Shown here: positions 53,607-62,310 of the stretch, in pieces
Numbering within the stretch: the first letter of the stretch is position 1
Layout of the letters: each line of letters opens with the position of its first letter
Source: Lysobacter arseniciresistens ZS79
GTDB lineage: Bacteria > Pseudomonadota > Gammaproteobacteria > Xanthomonadales > Xanthomonadaceae
Reading direction: 5' to 3'
DNA length: 64,000 nt
Assembly (NCBI RefSeq): GCF_000768335.1
Contig: NZ_AVPT01000006.1
Location: 1-64,000 of the forward strand
Made by a program: the position numbers and the translations under genes
The notes under the pieces: generated by a model
Told to the model about the DNA's origin: nothing
Database searches by the model: none
What the model saw: only the letters and a program-made list of their open reading frames with translations

Positions 53607-55304
53607 TCAGCCCCCGAAGTCTTCCCGCCGCGGCAGCTCCACCGGGACACCGGCACCGTTGCAGCCACCTGCCGCGCACGCCGCCTCGCGCAGCGTCGGG
53701 GTCGCCTGCAGCATGAAATGGAAGATCGCGTTCTGCTCGACGCTGCCGCGCACCGCGGCGCTGCCGGGGCCGCGCGCCCAGATGCCGACGTCGTCGCCGC
53801 CGTGCGACTCGCTGCCGCCGGGGACGGTCGCTTCCTGCAGGTAGTCCGGGGCGCCGGTGTCGACCTGGGCCAGGTCGGGGCGGCCGATGGCCGGCTCGTA
53901 ACCGTCGGCCCGGTGCGGGAAGGACTTCGGTCCGGCCGGCTGGCTCGCGCTGGCGCCGGTGTAGCCGGGGCCGTTGGCGTAGCCGAGCGTGGTGAACGGC
54001 AGGCCGAGCGCGTCGGTGGACGCCTCGGCGACACCCTCCGCATTGGCCTCGCGCACCTTGCCGAGGATCGGGTTGCCGCGCACCGGGTAGCCGGCGAAGG
54101 TCATGGTGTGCGCGTGGTCGGCGGTGACGATGACCAGGGTGTCATCGACTGAAGTCATCCGGCGCGCGACCTCGACCGCCTCGCTCAGGGCGATGGTGTC
54201 GCCGAGCGCGCGGAAGGCGTTGCCGTCGTGGTGGGCGTGGTCGATCCGGCCGGCCTCGACCAGCAGCACGTAGCCGTCCGGGTCGCCCGACAGCCGCTCG
54301 ATCGCGGCGCGGGTCATCTCGGCCAGGCTGGGCTCGCCGGCGCGGTCGCCCGGGCGGTCGTGCTCGTACTGCATGTGGCCGGGCTCGAACAGGCCCAGCA
54401 GCGGCACGCCGGCCGGCGCGGCGGCGAACTGCTCCGCGTTCCAGACATACACGCCATCGGGGTGGCGGCGCTTCCACTCGGCGACGAGGTCGCGGCCATC
54501 CTTGCGGCGGCTCTTGATGTCGGGGTATTCCGGGTCGGCCTGGCCGGTCGGGATGAAGTTGGTGCGGCCGCCGCCCATCAGCACGTCGGGGCCGGTGCCG
54601 AACGGCGACTCGACCATCTGCCGGGCGATGTCGACGCAGCCCGCGGCGAGCGCGGCGGCCGGCATCGCGCCGTCGCTCTCCCAGTTGCGGTTGGGGACGT
54701 GGCTGAAGGTCGCGGCCGGGGTGGCGTGGGTGGCGCGCGCGGTGCTGACCACGCCGGTCGCCATGCCGCTGGCGGCGGCGAGCTCCCACAGCGTCGTCAT
54801 CGGCGCCGTCAGCGAGGCCCTGCAGTCGCCGAACGCGGCCGACTGGCCGATGCTGATCACGCCGGCGCGGGTCTTCACGCCGGTGGCCATCGCGCTCATG
54901 GTGCCGGCCGAGTCGGGCGTCTGCTGGTCGGTGTTGTACGTCTTGCTGAGCGCGGTAGCGGGGAAATGCTCCCAGCTCAGGCGGTTCTCCTCGCCCGGCT
55001 GGCCCTTGAGCTGGCCGTCGCGGATGCGGGCGGCGGCGACGGTGGCCAGGCTCATGCCGTCACCGACGAACAGGATCACGTTGCGCGCGTTGCCGGCCAT
55101 CGCGCCGCGGGCGGCGGCCTGGGCGGCGCCGTCGCGGAACCACCAGGCCGCGGTCTCCCCGTCCGGGCGGGCGATGTCCGGCACGTCGACCTGCAGCGAC
55201 GCAGGCGCCGGTGCAGCGGCCTCGGGTGCACTGGCGCAACCGCCCAGCATCGCGAGCGACAGGGTGGAGGCGAGGAGCAGGCGGAGGTTGTCGCGTGCGG
55301 GCAT
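53607..55304 (-). CDS. Alkaline phosphatase (lipoprotein type)
   Basis: A 565-residue alkaline phosphatase superfamily enzyme. The signal MPARDNLRLLLASTLSLAMLGGC is a lipoprotein signal, so it likely sits in the outer membrane facing the periplasm. Metal and catalytic motifs: VILFVGDGMSLATVAAARI with the first Asp; TYNTDQQTPDSAGTMSAMATGVKTRAG with the nucleophile Ser in DSAG; GRIDHAHHDGN; TADHAHTMTF; and GSESHGGDDVGIWARG. It should release phosphate from organic esters. No PHO-box was found upstream. Confidence 0.9.
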   Translation of the reverse strand: MPARDNLRLLLASTLSLAMLGGCASAPEAAAPAPASLQVDVPDIARPDGETAAWWFRDGAAQAAARGAMAGNARNVILFVGDGMSLATVAAARIRDGQLKGQPGEENRLSWEHFPATALSKTYNTDQQTPDSAGTMSAMATGVKTRAGVISIGQSAAFGDCRASLTAPMTTLWELAAASGMATGVVSTARATHATPAATFSHVPNRNWESDGAMPAAALAAGCVDIARQMVESPFGTGPDVLMGGGRTNFIPTGQADPEYPDIKSRRKDGRDLVAEWKRRHPDGVYVWNAEQFAAAPAGVPLLGLFEPGHMQYEHDRPGDRAGEPSLAEMTRAAIERLSGDPDGYVLLVEAGRIDHAHHDGNAFRALGDTIALSEAVEVARRMTSVDDTLVIVTADHAHTMTFAGYPVRGNPILGKVREANAEGVAEASTDALGLPFTTLGYANGPGYTGASASQPAGPKSFPHRADGYEPAIGRPDLAQVDTGAPDYLQEATVPGGSESHGGDDVGIWARGPGSAAVRGSVEQNAIFHFMLQATPTLREAACAAGGCNGAGVPVELPRREDFGG

Positions 55305-55411
55305 GGCGCGGCCTTGGATCGGAAAGCCCGGATTATGCCGCGCGGATGTTGCGGCCACCGGAACACCGCCCTGCCGCCTCTGGCGGTGCGTTGGCGGCCG
55401 GGACGTGGCGC

Positions 55412-55900
55412 TCAGGCGCGCGAATGGCTCCACGACACCATCCGTCCCTCGCGGTACGGCATCACCCCGTGGAACTGCCGCGGGTCGTCGTCGAACACCA
55501 GCGGCAGGAAGTTGCGGTCGCCTTCCCACATCGGCAGGTCGTGCAGGCGCTCCAGCGGCACCCATTCCAGCGTGCCCTCGGGGTTGCGGGTGAGCGGCGT
55601 GCCGGCATAGCGGGTGATCAGGAACACGAAGCCGAGCCAGTCCTCGCCGCGCTTGCCGAACCCCGGCCAGCTGATGGTGCCGCGCAGGCGCAGTTCCTCG
55701 CAGGTGATGCCGGCCTCCTCGAGGATCTCGCGGCGCATGCCGGCGACGACGTCCTCGTCCGGTTCGATCTTGCCGCCCAGGCCGTTGTACTTGCCCAGGT
55801 GCTGGTCGTCGGGGCGGGCGTTGCGGTGCACCAGCAACACCTCTCGGCCGTCGGGCGAGAGCACGTAGCCGAGGGTGGCGACGATCGGGGTGTACGGCAT
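55412..55900 (-). CDS. Nudix hydrolase (8-oxo-dGTP diphosphatase-like)
   Basis: A 162-residue protein with an intact Nudix box, GGKIEPDEDVVAGMRREILEEAGI (GX5EX7REUXEEXGU). The opening MPYTPIVATLGYVLS and DRNFLPLVFDDDPRQFHGVM ending resemble MutT/8-oxo-dGTP diphosphatase relatives. The start overlaps the stop of the metallo-beta-lactamase gene (TGATG), so translation is coupled. Confidence 0.88.
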   Translation of the reverse strand: MPYTPIVATLGYVLSPDGREVLLVHRNARPDDQHLGKYNGLGGKIEPDEDVVAGMRREILEEAGITCEELRLRGTISWPGFGKRGEDWLGFVFLITRYAGTPLTRNPEGTLEWVPLERLHDLPMWEGDRNFLPLVFDDDPRQFHGVMPYREGRMVSWSHSRA

Positions 55901-56781
55901 CAGCGCGCGGCCTCGTCCCGTGCGGCGACCTGCTCAGCGATCTGCCCGTCGAGCTTCGCCGCGGCGGTGTCGGCCAGTTCCCGGCAGCTCATCGGCTCGG
56001 GGTGCTTGTCGCCGGTGGCGGCCGGCGCCCAACCGACGCCGCCGGGGTGTGGGGCGATCAGCAGGTCGCAGGGCAGCGCGCGGATCGCGGCGAAGCCGGC
56101 GCGGTAGTCCTCGACGATGCGCGGGTGGCGCGGGTTGTCCAGCAACCGGTAGTCCGGCGCGCTGACGCTGTCGACGTAGGCGATCCGCAGCGGGGCGCCG
56201 TCGCGGCTGTCGGTCCAGGTCCAGCTGAGCGAACCGGGCGTGTGCGCCGGGGTGAAGTGCGCGGTGAACTCGACACCGCCGAGGGTGACGACCTCGCCGT
56301 CCTGCAACAGCCGGTCGGCCTGGACCGGCGGGAACAGGATGCCGTCGCCGTAGTGGATGTCGTCGCTGCCGCCGCGGGCGAGCAGGACGGCCGATTCCGC
56401 ATTGCTGACCAGGGTGGCGCCGGTGGCGCGGCGGACCGCGGCCAGCGGCCCGGCGTGGTCGCCGTGGGCGTGGCTGTGGAGGATGTACTTCAGCTCGCCC
56501 GGTTCCACCCCGAGCGCGGCCATGTGGTCCAGCAGCATCCCGGCCGCCGATGCGACCCCGCCGTCGACCAGCACCGCGCCCTCGTCGGTCTTCACCAGCA
56601 GCGCGGCCAGGCCCTCGGTGCCGATGTACCAGGTGTTCTCGGCGATCGCGAACGGTTCGACCGGCTGGCGCCAGCTGTCCGGCGTCGCATAGCCGTGGGC
56701 CTGCGGCAGCGGGTCGGCGGCCATCGCCGGCAGGGCGCAGGCGAGCGTGGAGGCGAGGAGGAGCAGTGGGGCGCGGCGCAT
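55900..56781 (-). CDS. Subclass B3 metallo-beta-lactamase (L1-like)
   Basis: A 293-residue exported hydrolase; signal ends near ALPAMA. All B3 metal ligands are present: LHSHAHGDHAGP gives His104, His106, Asp108 and His109 (His116, His118, Asp120, His121 in standard numbering); His180 in FTPAHTPGS (His196); and His245 in APHPGGVG (His263). The loop SNAESAVLLARGGSDD and DSVSAPDY with the substrate-binding Ser are nearly those of Stenotrophomonas L1. It should hydrolyse penicillins, cephalosporins and carbapenems in the periplasm, although environmental relatives vary in activity. It is coupled to the Nudix gene. No AmpR-type regulator is adjacent. Confidence 0.9.
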   Translation of the reverse strand: MRRAPLLLLASTLACALPAMAADPLPQAHGYATPDSWRQPVEPFAIAENTWYIGTEGLAALLVKTDEGAVLVDGGVASAAGMLLDHMAALGVEPGELKYILHSHAHGDHAGPLAAVRRATGATLVSNAESAVLLARGGSDDIHYGDGILFPPVQADRLLQDGEVVTLGGVEFTAHFTPAHTPGSLSWTWTDSRDGAPLRIAYVDSVSAPDYRLLDNPRHPRIVEDYRAGFAAIRALPCDLLIAPHPGGVGWAPAATGDKHPEPMSCRELADTAAAKLDGQIAEQVAARDEAAR

Positions 56782-56979
56782 GGAGGCATCCGGGACGAGG
56801 AGGCCCGCCAGTGTGGGCGATCGCCCCGGGTGTCGCCAGCGCGCGGCGTGGCCGTCGATTCGCGTCTGCTGGCGGCTTGCGCATAATCGGCCGCACACAC
56901 CGGAGTTGCCGATGACCATTGCCGTTTGCCGCCGCACCCGCCCCGCCTGCCTGTCGCCCGCGCTCACGGGGGCCACGCC

Positions 56980-57471
56980 GTGACCGGCCGCCAGCGCGAG
57001 CTGACCATGCGCTTCCTCGCCGAGCCGACCGACGTCAATTACGGCGGCAAGGTCCACGGCGGCGTGGTGATGAAGTGGATCGACCAGGCCGGCTATGCCG
57101 CGGCGGTCGGCTGGAGCGGCACCTACAGCGTGACGGTCGCGGTCGGCGGCATCCGCTTCGTCGCCCCGATCCGCATCAGCGACCTGGTCACGGTGCGGAC
57201 CAAGCTCGTCCACACCGGCACCAGCAGCATGCACTTCGCGGTCGAGGTCGCCGCGCGCGACCCGATGGGCGGCGAGCCGCGCCTGTGCACCCATTGCGTG
57301 ATCGTGTTCGTGGCGCTGGACGGGGTGGAAGGCAAGCCGACCGCGGTGCCCGCGTGGACCCCTGCCGGCGACGACGACCGCAAGCTGGCCGAGTATGCGC
57401 TGCAGGTGATGGAGCTCAGCAAGGGCATCGAGCAGACGGTGGAGCGCTACCGCGAGGCCGGCGAGCTGTAG
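56980..57471 (+). CDS. Acyl-CoA thioesterase, hotdog fold
   Basis: A 163-residue protein of the YciA/acyl-CoA thioesterase group. RFLAEPTDVNYGGKVHGGVVMKWIDQAGYAAA is the conserved block, with Asn and His before the hotdog helix and Asp as the catalytic residue; the later TVAVGGIRFVAPI and LCTHCVIVFVALD strands also fit. Start GTG 56980 overlaps the stop of a 23-codon upstream frame (56912-56983); ATG 57007 is another option. It is divergent from the metallo-beta-lactamase gene. Confidence 0.88.
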   Translation: MTGRQRELTMRFLAEPTDVNYGGKVHGGVVMKWIDQAGYAAAVGWSGTYSVTVAVGGIRFVAPIRISDLVTVRTKLVHTGTSSMHFAVEVAARDPMGGEPRLCTHCVIVFVALDGVEGKPTAVPAWTPAGDDDRKLAEYALQVMELSKGIEQTVERYREAGEL

Positions 57472-57482
57472 CCGCAAACGAC

Positions 57483-57503
57483 GAAGCCGCCGGGGGGCGG
57501 CTT
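57483..57503. terminator. Hairpin after the thioesterase gene
   Basis: GAAGCCGCC pairs with GGCGGCTTC around GGG. No T tract follows, so strength is uncertain; it lies between convergent genes. Confidence 0.6.
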
Positions 57504-57528
57504 CGCGGACAACGCGGGAGGGCGGTGT

Positions 57529-58188
57529 TCAGATCCCGGCGACGCGCCGGGCCTGCATGTACTTGCCGCTCCAGTAGCCGGTCTCGAGGCTGGATACCAT
57601 CACGTCCTTGCCGCTGCTGGGCGCGTGCACGAAGCGGCCCTCACCGACGTAGATGCCGACGTGGTCGACCCGGCCGCGCTTGCCGAAGAACACCAGGTCG
57701 CCCTCGGCCAGCTCGGACTTGTCGGCGATCAGCTCGCCGGTCCGGGCCTGGTCGCGCGAAACGCGCGGCAGCTCGACCCCCAGCGCGTTGCGGAACACGT
57801 AGCTGACCAGCCCGCTGCAGTCGAAGCCCTTGTCGGGCGAGGTGCCGCCCCAGCGGTACGGCGTGCCCAGCAGGGCCAGCGCGCGCTGCAGCACGGACTT
57901 CACCTTGCCGTCGGTGGGCTGGTAGTCGGCGGCGACGGCGGAGGTCTTGCCGGACACCAGCAGGCTGTTGATGTCGTTGGCGAACATCAGCGCGCGGTCG
58001 GGCAGGGTCATCGCGTCGGGCACCAGCGCCGGGGCGTTGGCCGCGGCGGCCGGGGTGGCCTGTTGCGCGAAGGCCGGCAATGCCGCGGAGGCGGCCAGCA
58101 GGAGCGAAAGAAGGAGGCGGGAAGTGGCCCGCGACGGGCGGGCAAAGGTGGCGGCTGGGCGGCCCTGGCCTGAGGTCTTGGTCGTCAC
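57529..58188 (-). CDS. NlpC/P60 peptidoglycan endopeptidase (first of pair)
   Basis: A 219-residue C40 hydrolase with a signal peptide (LLLSLLLAASAALPAFAQ) and an Ala-rich linker. The catalytic Cys124 is in KGFDCSGLVSYVF. The His is in RVDHVGIYVGEGRFVHAP and a third polar residue follows. It should cut peptide stems of peptidoglycan (D,L-endopeptidase type). A paralogue with the same layout lies 116 bases upstream on the same strand, so this is a tandem duplication. Confidence 0.9.
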   Translation of the reverse strand: MTTKTSGQGRPAATFARPSRATSRLLLSLLLAASAALPAFAQQATPAAAANAPALVPDAMTLPDRALMFANDINSLLVSGKTSAVAADYQPTDGKVKSVLQRALALLGTPYRWGGTSPDKGFDCSGLVSYVFRNALGVELPRVSRDQARTGELIADKSELAEGDLVFFGKRGRVDHVGIYVGEGRFVHAPSSGKDVMVSSLETGYWSGKYMQARRVAGI

Positions 58189-58304
58189 TGGATGATCACG
58201 AAGTCGTCACGCGGGCATCATGCCCGCGGATTTCCGCCGGTAGGTTCAAATAACGTTAAATTTCCGTTACGACTTTGCGGCGTTCATCCCAGTTCCACAC
58301 GCAT

Positions 58305-58910
58305 TTACAGAACGCGTTTGGCGCCGCTGTAGTGGTCGCGCCAGTAGTACCCGTTCAGGTGGTCCAGCCTGACGGTGCCGCCGCTGCTGGGGGCATGGAC
58401 GAAGCGGCCGTCGCCGACGTAGATGCCGACGTGGGTCACCCGGCCACCGCTGCCGAAGAACACCAGGTCGGCCGGGGACAGCTCGTCGGGGGCGATCCGC
58501 GGCCCCTGGTAGCCGGCCAGCGCGCTGGAAGTGCGCGGCAGCTGCAGGTCGAGCATGTCGCGGTAGACGTAGTTGACCAGGCCGCTGCAGTCGAAGCCGG
58601 TCTGCGGGGTGTTGCCGCCATACAGATAAGGCGTGCCGACCAGGCTGATCGCGCGCATCAGCACCGAATTGGCGGCCACCGGGTCGGCTGGCGCCAGCGT
58701 GGCCCAGTCGCGGCCGCCGGGCGGCGGGGGCGTGGGGCCGCGCACGACCTGGTCGGACGCGCCGCCACCGCAGCCGGCCAGTCCCGCGCCTAGCATGGCG
58801 GCGCCGGCGAGGGCGGCGATGCGGTTGCGGAGGGACGATGACGCCGCGGCCTGCAGCGGGCGTGCTGGCGCGGGGGCGGTGATGCCGGGATAATGCGCGG
58901 CCTTCGTCAC
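58305..58910 (-). CDS. NlpC/P60 peptidoglycan endopeptidase (second of pair)
   Basis: A 201-residue C40 hydrolase. The N-terminal part has a lipoprotein-like signal (AALAGAAMLGAGLAGC) after about 30 residues of leader, so the true start may be a little downstream. Catalytic Cys108 is in TGFDCSGLVNYVY, and His in RVTHVGIYVGDGRFVHAP. Tandem paralogue of the 57529 gene; both share the GTPY-GG-PQTGFDCSGL layout. A role in cell-wall growth or division is likely. Confidence 0.88.
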   Translation of the reverse strand: MTKAAHYPGITAPAPARPLQAAASSSLRNRIAALAGAAMLGAGLAGCGGGASDQVVRGPTPPPPGGRDWATLAPADPVAANSVLMRAISLVGTPYLYGGNTPQTGFDCSGLVNYVYRDMLDLQLPRTSSALAGYQGPRIAPDELSPADLVFFGSGGRVTHVGIYVGDGRFVHAPSSGGTVRLDHLNGYYWRDHYSGAKRVL

Positions 58911-59022
58911 GGCCGACAGCTTGGCTGTTCAGCGCCGCGACGGCAACCCCTTCGCCGCCGCCGGACCGGTGGTGCCGCCCGCGCCACGCGACGCCCGTCG
59001 CCGGCCCCCACCGAGTAGCCCC

Positions 59023-59502
59023 ATGAAAATCGAGAAAGACCGCGTCGTCCTGTTCCACTATTCCGTCGCCGAGCAGGGCGGCGAGTCGCTGGAAACCTCG
59101 CAGGGCCGCGGCCCGCTGGCGATCCTGATCGGCCACGGCAACATCATCCCGGGCCTGGAGAAGGCGATGGAAGGCCACGAGGCGGGTGACAAGTTCACCG
59201 CCGACGTGGCCGCCGCCGAGGCCTACGGCGAGGTCCAGCCGAACCTGACCCAGCGCGTGCCGAAGAAGTACTTCAAGGACGTCAAGCTGGTGCCCGGCAT
59301 GCAGGCGGTGCTGCCGACCAATTTCGGTCCGCGCGCGGTGACCGTGCAGAAGGTCGGTATGAGCGTGGTCGACGTCGACCTCAACCACCCGATGGCCGGC
59401 AAGGACCTGAGCTTCGAGATCGAGATCGTCGAGGTCCGCGAGGCCAGCGAGGAGGAGGTCCAGCACGGCCACGTGCACGGCGAGGGCGGCCACCAGCACT
59501 GA
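59023..59502 (+). CDS. slyD: FKBP-type peptidyl-prolyl isomerase SlyD
   Basis: A 159-residue FKBP-fold protein: MKIEKDRVVLFHYSVAEQGGESLETS opens the domain and GHGNIIPGLEKAMEGHEAGD is the SlyD hallmark. The insert-in-flap domain follows the VPKKYF segment. The tail is His-rich (VQHGHVHGEGGHQH), short compared with E. coli SlyD but able to bind nickel or zinc. It helps folding and metal supply in the cytoplasm. The start at 59023 is the first ATG in the family frame. Confidence 0.92.
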   Translation: MKIEKDRVVLFHYSVAEQGGESLETSQGRGPLAILIGHGNIIPGLEKAMEGHEAGDKFTADVAAAEAYGEVQPNLTQRVPKKYFKDVKLVPGMQAVLPTNFGPRAVTVQKVGMSVVDVDLNHPMAGKDLSFEIEIVEVREASEEEVQHGHVHGEGGHQH

Positions 59503-59527
59503 CCGCGCCGCGCTTCGCGTCCGCACC

Positions 59528-59557
59528 CGACGGCCCGCCCTGCGCGGGCCGTCGTCG
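59528..59557 (+). terminator. Intrinsic terminator after slyD
   Basis: CGACGGCCCGC pairs with GCGGGCCGTCG and is followed by a short T-rich stretch (TCGTTT), 26 bases after the slyD stop. Confidence 0.7.
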
Positions 59558-59659
59558 TTTCCGGCCCGGCGCAGTTCGGGGCGACGCGTGACTTGTGGCC
59601 GCTGGTGGCGCGGCGCGGCGCTGGCATGATCGGCCGCTCACGCCCCGGGGAGGCCACGC

Positions 59660-60904
59660 ATGACGACCATGACCCTGGCGCCGGTGTCGGCGTCGGAACG
59701 GATCGACAACCTCGACGTGCTGCGCGGCCTGGCGCTGCTGGGCATCGCGCTGATGAACGTCGAGTACTTCACCGCGCCGATGGCCGACATGGGCAGCGGC
59801 ATCGCCCCGGGCGCAACCGGGCTGGACTGGCTGGCCGACGCGTTCGTCCACGTGTTCGTGCGCGGCAAGTTCTGGACGCTGTTCTCGCTGCTGTTCGGGA
59901 TGGGCTTCGCGGTGATGCTGGGCCGCGCCCGCGCCGCCGGCCGCGACTTCGTGCCGGTGTACCTGCGGCGCACCGCCGGGCTGCTGGCGATCGGGCTGGT
60001 CCATGCGCTGCTGGTCTGGGCCGGCGACATCCTGGTGTCGTACGCGGTGACCGCGCTGCTGCTGGTGCTGCTGTTCCGCGACACGGATACCGCACGCCTG
60101 TGGAAGTGGGGCGCGGGGATCTGGGGCGTGATGGTCGGGCTGATGCTGCTGGGGTCGCTGGCGATGATGGCGCCGGGTGCACCGGTCGAGGATGCCGGGG
60201 TCGAGGCGATGGCCGCGTTGCGCGAGGCCGAGACCGTGGCCTACGCGACTGGCAGCTACGCCGAGGCGACGGCGGTGCGGCTGCAGTGGTTCGTGCATTC
60301 GCTGGGGAGCAATTTCTTCCTCGTGCCGCTGGTGCTGGGGATGTTCCTGGCCGGCGCCTGGCTGGTGCGCAGCGGCGCGATGGCCGACCCGGCCGCGCAC
60401 CGGCGGCTGTTCATGCGGCTGGCATGGATGGGTGGCCTGGCCGGCCTGGCGCTGACCGCGAACAGCGTCGCGGTCAACCCGGACCCGGACATGGTGGCCG
60501 GCAGCGCGCCCGACGCGATGCTGGCGATGACCCTGCACATGGCCGGCGCGCCACTGCTGGCGCTGGGTTACACCGGCATGGTGGTGCTGGCACTGCAGCG
60601 CGGCGCCGGCTGGCTGCGCGTGCTGGCGCCGGCCGGGCGGATGGCGCTGACCAACTACCTGGCCCAGTCGGCCATCGGCACGCTGGTGTTCTACGGCTAC
60701 GGGCTGGGGCTGTGGGGCGGTGTGCCGCGCAGCTGGCAGGTGCTGGGCGTGGTGGTCGTGTTCGGGCTGCAACTGCTGGCGAGCCGTTGGTGGCTGGCGC
60801 GGTTCCGCTACGGCCCGCTGGAATGGGCGTGGCGCGCCTTCACCTACTGGCAGTGGCCGCCGATGCGGCGCCCGCCCGTGCCAGCCGCGGCGCGCGCAGG
60901 CTGA
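59660..60904 (+). CDS. DUF418 domain membrane protein
   Basis: A 414-residue protein with about ten hydrophobic segments. RIDNLDVLRGLALLGIALMNV is the typical N-terminal helix, and AGRMALTNYLAQSAIGTLVFYGYGLGLWG with WRAFTYWQ are the DUF418 C-terminal motifs. The family is thought to be transport or envelope-related without a known substrate. It stands alone, 60 bases before the FAD oxidoreductase. Confidence 0.88.
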   Translation: MTTMTLAPVSASERIDNLDVLRGLALLGIALMNVEYFTAPMADMGSGIAPGATGLDWLADAFVHVFVRGKFWTLFSLLFGMGFAVMLGRARAAGRDFVPVYLRRTAGLLAIGLVHALLVWAGDILVSYAVTALLLVLLFRDTDTARLWKWGAGIWGVMVGLMLLGSLAMMAPGAPVEDAGVEAMAALREAETVAYATGSYAEATAVRLQWFVHSLGSNFFLVPLVLGMFLAGAWLVRSGAMADPAAHRRLFMRLAWMGGLAGLALTANSVAVNPDPDMVAGSAPDAMLAMTLHMAGAPLLALGYTGMVVLALQRGAGWLRVLAPAGRMALTNYLAQSAIGTLVFYGYGLGLWGGVPRSWQVLGVVVVFGLQLLASRWWLARFRYGPLEWAWRAFTYWQWPPMRRPPVPAAARAG

Positions 60905-60977
60905 CCGGGGCAAGCGGGCGGGCCCGGCAAAGCGCCGGCCTGCCATCGGCGCCAGTGCGCGATTTAGACTTGTCGCC

Positions 60978-62252
60978 ATGGATCGACGCGAAGACGTGGT
61001 GGTGGTGGTGGGCGCCGGCGTGATCGGGCTGGCCTCGGCGCTGGCGCTGATCGAGGCCGGCCGGAGCGTCCGGGTGTACGACGCGGGCCGGGTCGGTGGC
61101 GGCAGTTCGCACGGCAACTGCGGCACCATCACGCCGAGCCACGCCCCGCCGCTGGCGGCGCCGGGCATGGTCGCCACCGCGCTGCGGATGATGCTGACGC
61201 CGGACGCGCCGCTGTATGTGCGACCGCGGCTGGACCCGGTGCTGTGGCGCTGGATGTGGCGCTTCGCCGGCCGCTGCAACCTGCGCGACTGGGAAAGCAG
61301 CGCGCGGGCCAAGTCGCAGCTGCTCAACGATTCGCGCGCCCGGCTGCAGGAGTGGATCGGGCGTTACCGGCTCGACTGCGGCTTCCGCGAGTCGGGCGAG
61401 GACTACGTGTTCCGCACCGCCGCCAAGTTCGAGCACGACCAGCGCGAGATTCCGCTGCTGGGCCAGCTTGGCATCGACGTCGAGGTCATCGACGGGGCCG
61501 CCTACGAGGCGATGGAGCCTGCGGTGAAACCCGGCGTCGCCGGCGCGATCCGCTTCACCGGTGATGCGGTGCTGCGGCCGGACCGCTACGTCGCCGAACT
61601 GGCGCGGACGGTCCGCGAGCGCGGCGGGGTGGTCGTCGAGCAGGCACCGCTGGAGTCGCTTTCGGCGACGCGCGACGGGGTCGAGCTGCGGATCGGTGGC
61701 GAGGTCGTGCACGCCCGCGAGGTGGTGCTGGCGCTGGGCGCATGGTCGCCGCGGCTGGCGGCGGCGGTCGGCCTGCCGTGGCTGCGCGCGGCGATGCAGC
61801 CGGGCAAGGGCTACTCGATCACCTATTCGCTGCCGCCGCTGGTGCCGCGCCGGCCACTGATCCTGCGCGAACGCTCGGTCTGCGTCACCGCCTGGGACCA
61901 CGAGGGCGACCACGGCGGCTTCCGGCTCGGCAGCACGATGGAGTTCTCGGGTTTCGACGACAGCCTCAACGAGCGGCGCCTCGGCGCACTGGAGCGCGGC
62001 GCCGCCGAGTACCTGCACCAGCCGGCCGGCCCGGAACTGCGCGAGCGCTGGTGCGGCTGGCGGCCGATGAGCTGCGACGACATCCCGATCATCGGCCGCG
62101 CGCCGGGCCACGGGCACCTGTGGCTGGCAACCGGCCACGGGATGATGGGCGTCGGCATGAGCGCCGGTACCGGCCAGCTGGTCGCCGACCTGCTCACCGG
62201 CCGCGCGCCCGAGGTCGATCCGCTGCCGTACCGCCCCGACCGGTTCGGCTGA
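60978..62252 (+). CDS. FAD-dependent D-amino acid/hydroxyproline dehydrogenase-like oxidoreductase
   Basis: A 424-residue FAD protein of the DAO (DadA/SoxB) family. The dinucleotide motif is VVVVGAGVIGLASALALIEAG, and GGGSSHGNCGTITPSHAPPLA lies where DadA has its second conserved region. The FAD closing motif is HLWLATGHGMMGVGMSAGTGQLVADL. It should oxidise a D-amino acid or D-hydroxyproline; the CDE of GMMG-type distinguishes DadA-like enzymes from glycine oxidase. No alanine racemase or proline gene is adjacent to settle the substrate. Confidence 0.83.
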   Translation: MDRREDVVVVVGAGVIGLASALALIEAGRSVRVYDAGRVGGGSSHGNCGTITPSHAPPLAAPGMVATALRMMLTPDAPLYVRPRLDPVLWRWMWRFAGRCNLRDWESSARAKSQLLNDSRARLQEWIGRYRLDCGFRESGEDYVFRTAAKFEHDQREIPLLGQLGIDVEVIDGAAYEAMEPAVKPGVAGAIRFTGDAVLRPDRYVAELARTVRERGGVVVEQAPLESLSATRDGVELRIGGEVVHAREVVLALGAWSPRLAAAVGLPWLRAAMQPGKGYSITYSLPPLVPRRPLILRERSVCVTAWDHEGDHGGFRLGSTMEFSGFDDSLNERRLGALERGAAEYLHQPAGPELRERWCGWRPMSCDDIPIIGRAPGHGHLWLATGHGMMGVGMSAGTGQLVADLLTGRAPEVDPLPYRPDRFG

Positions 62253-62310
62253 CGCCCGCGCGTTTACGCCGCTTCATGCAGGATGGGTCACCACCTGCAG
62301 GAGGCGAGCG

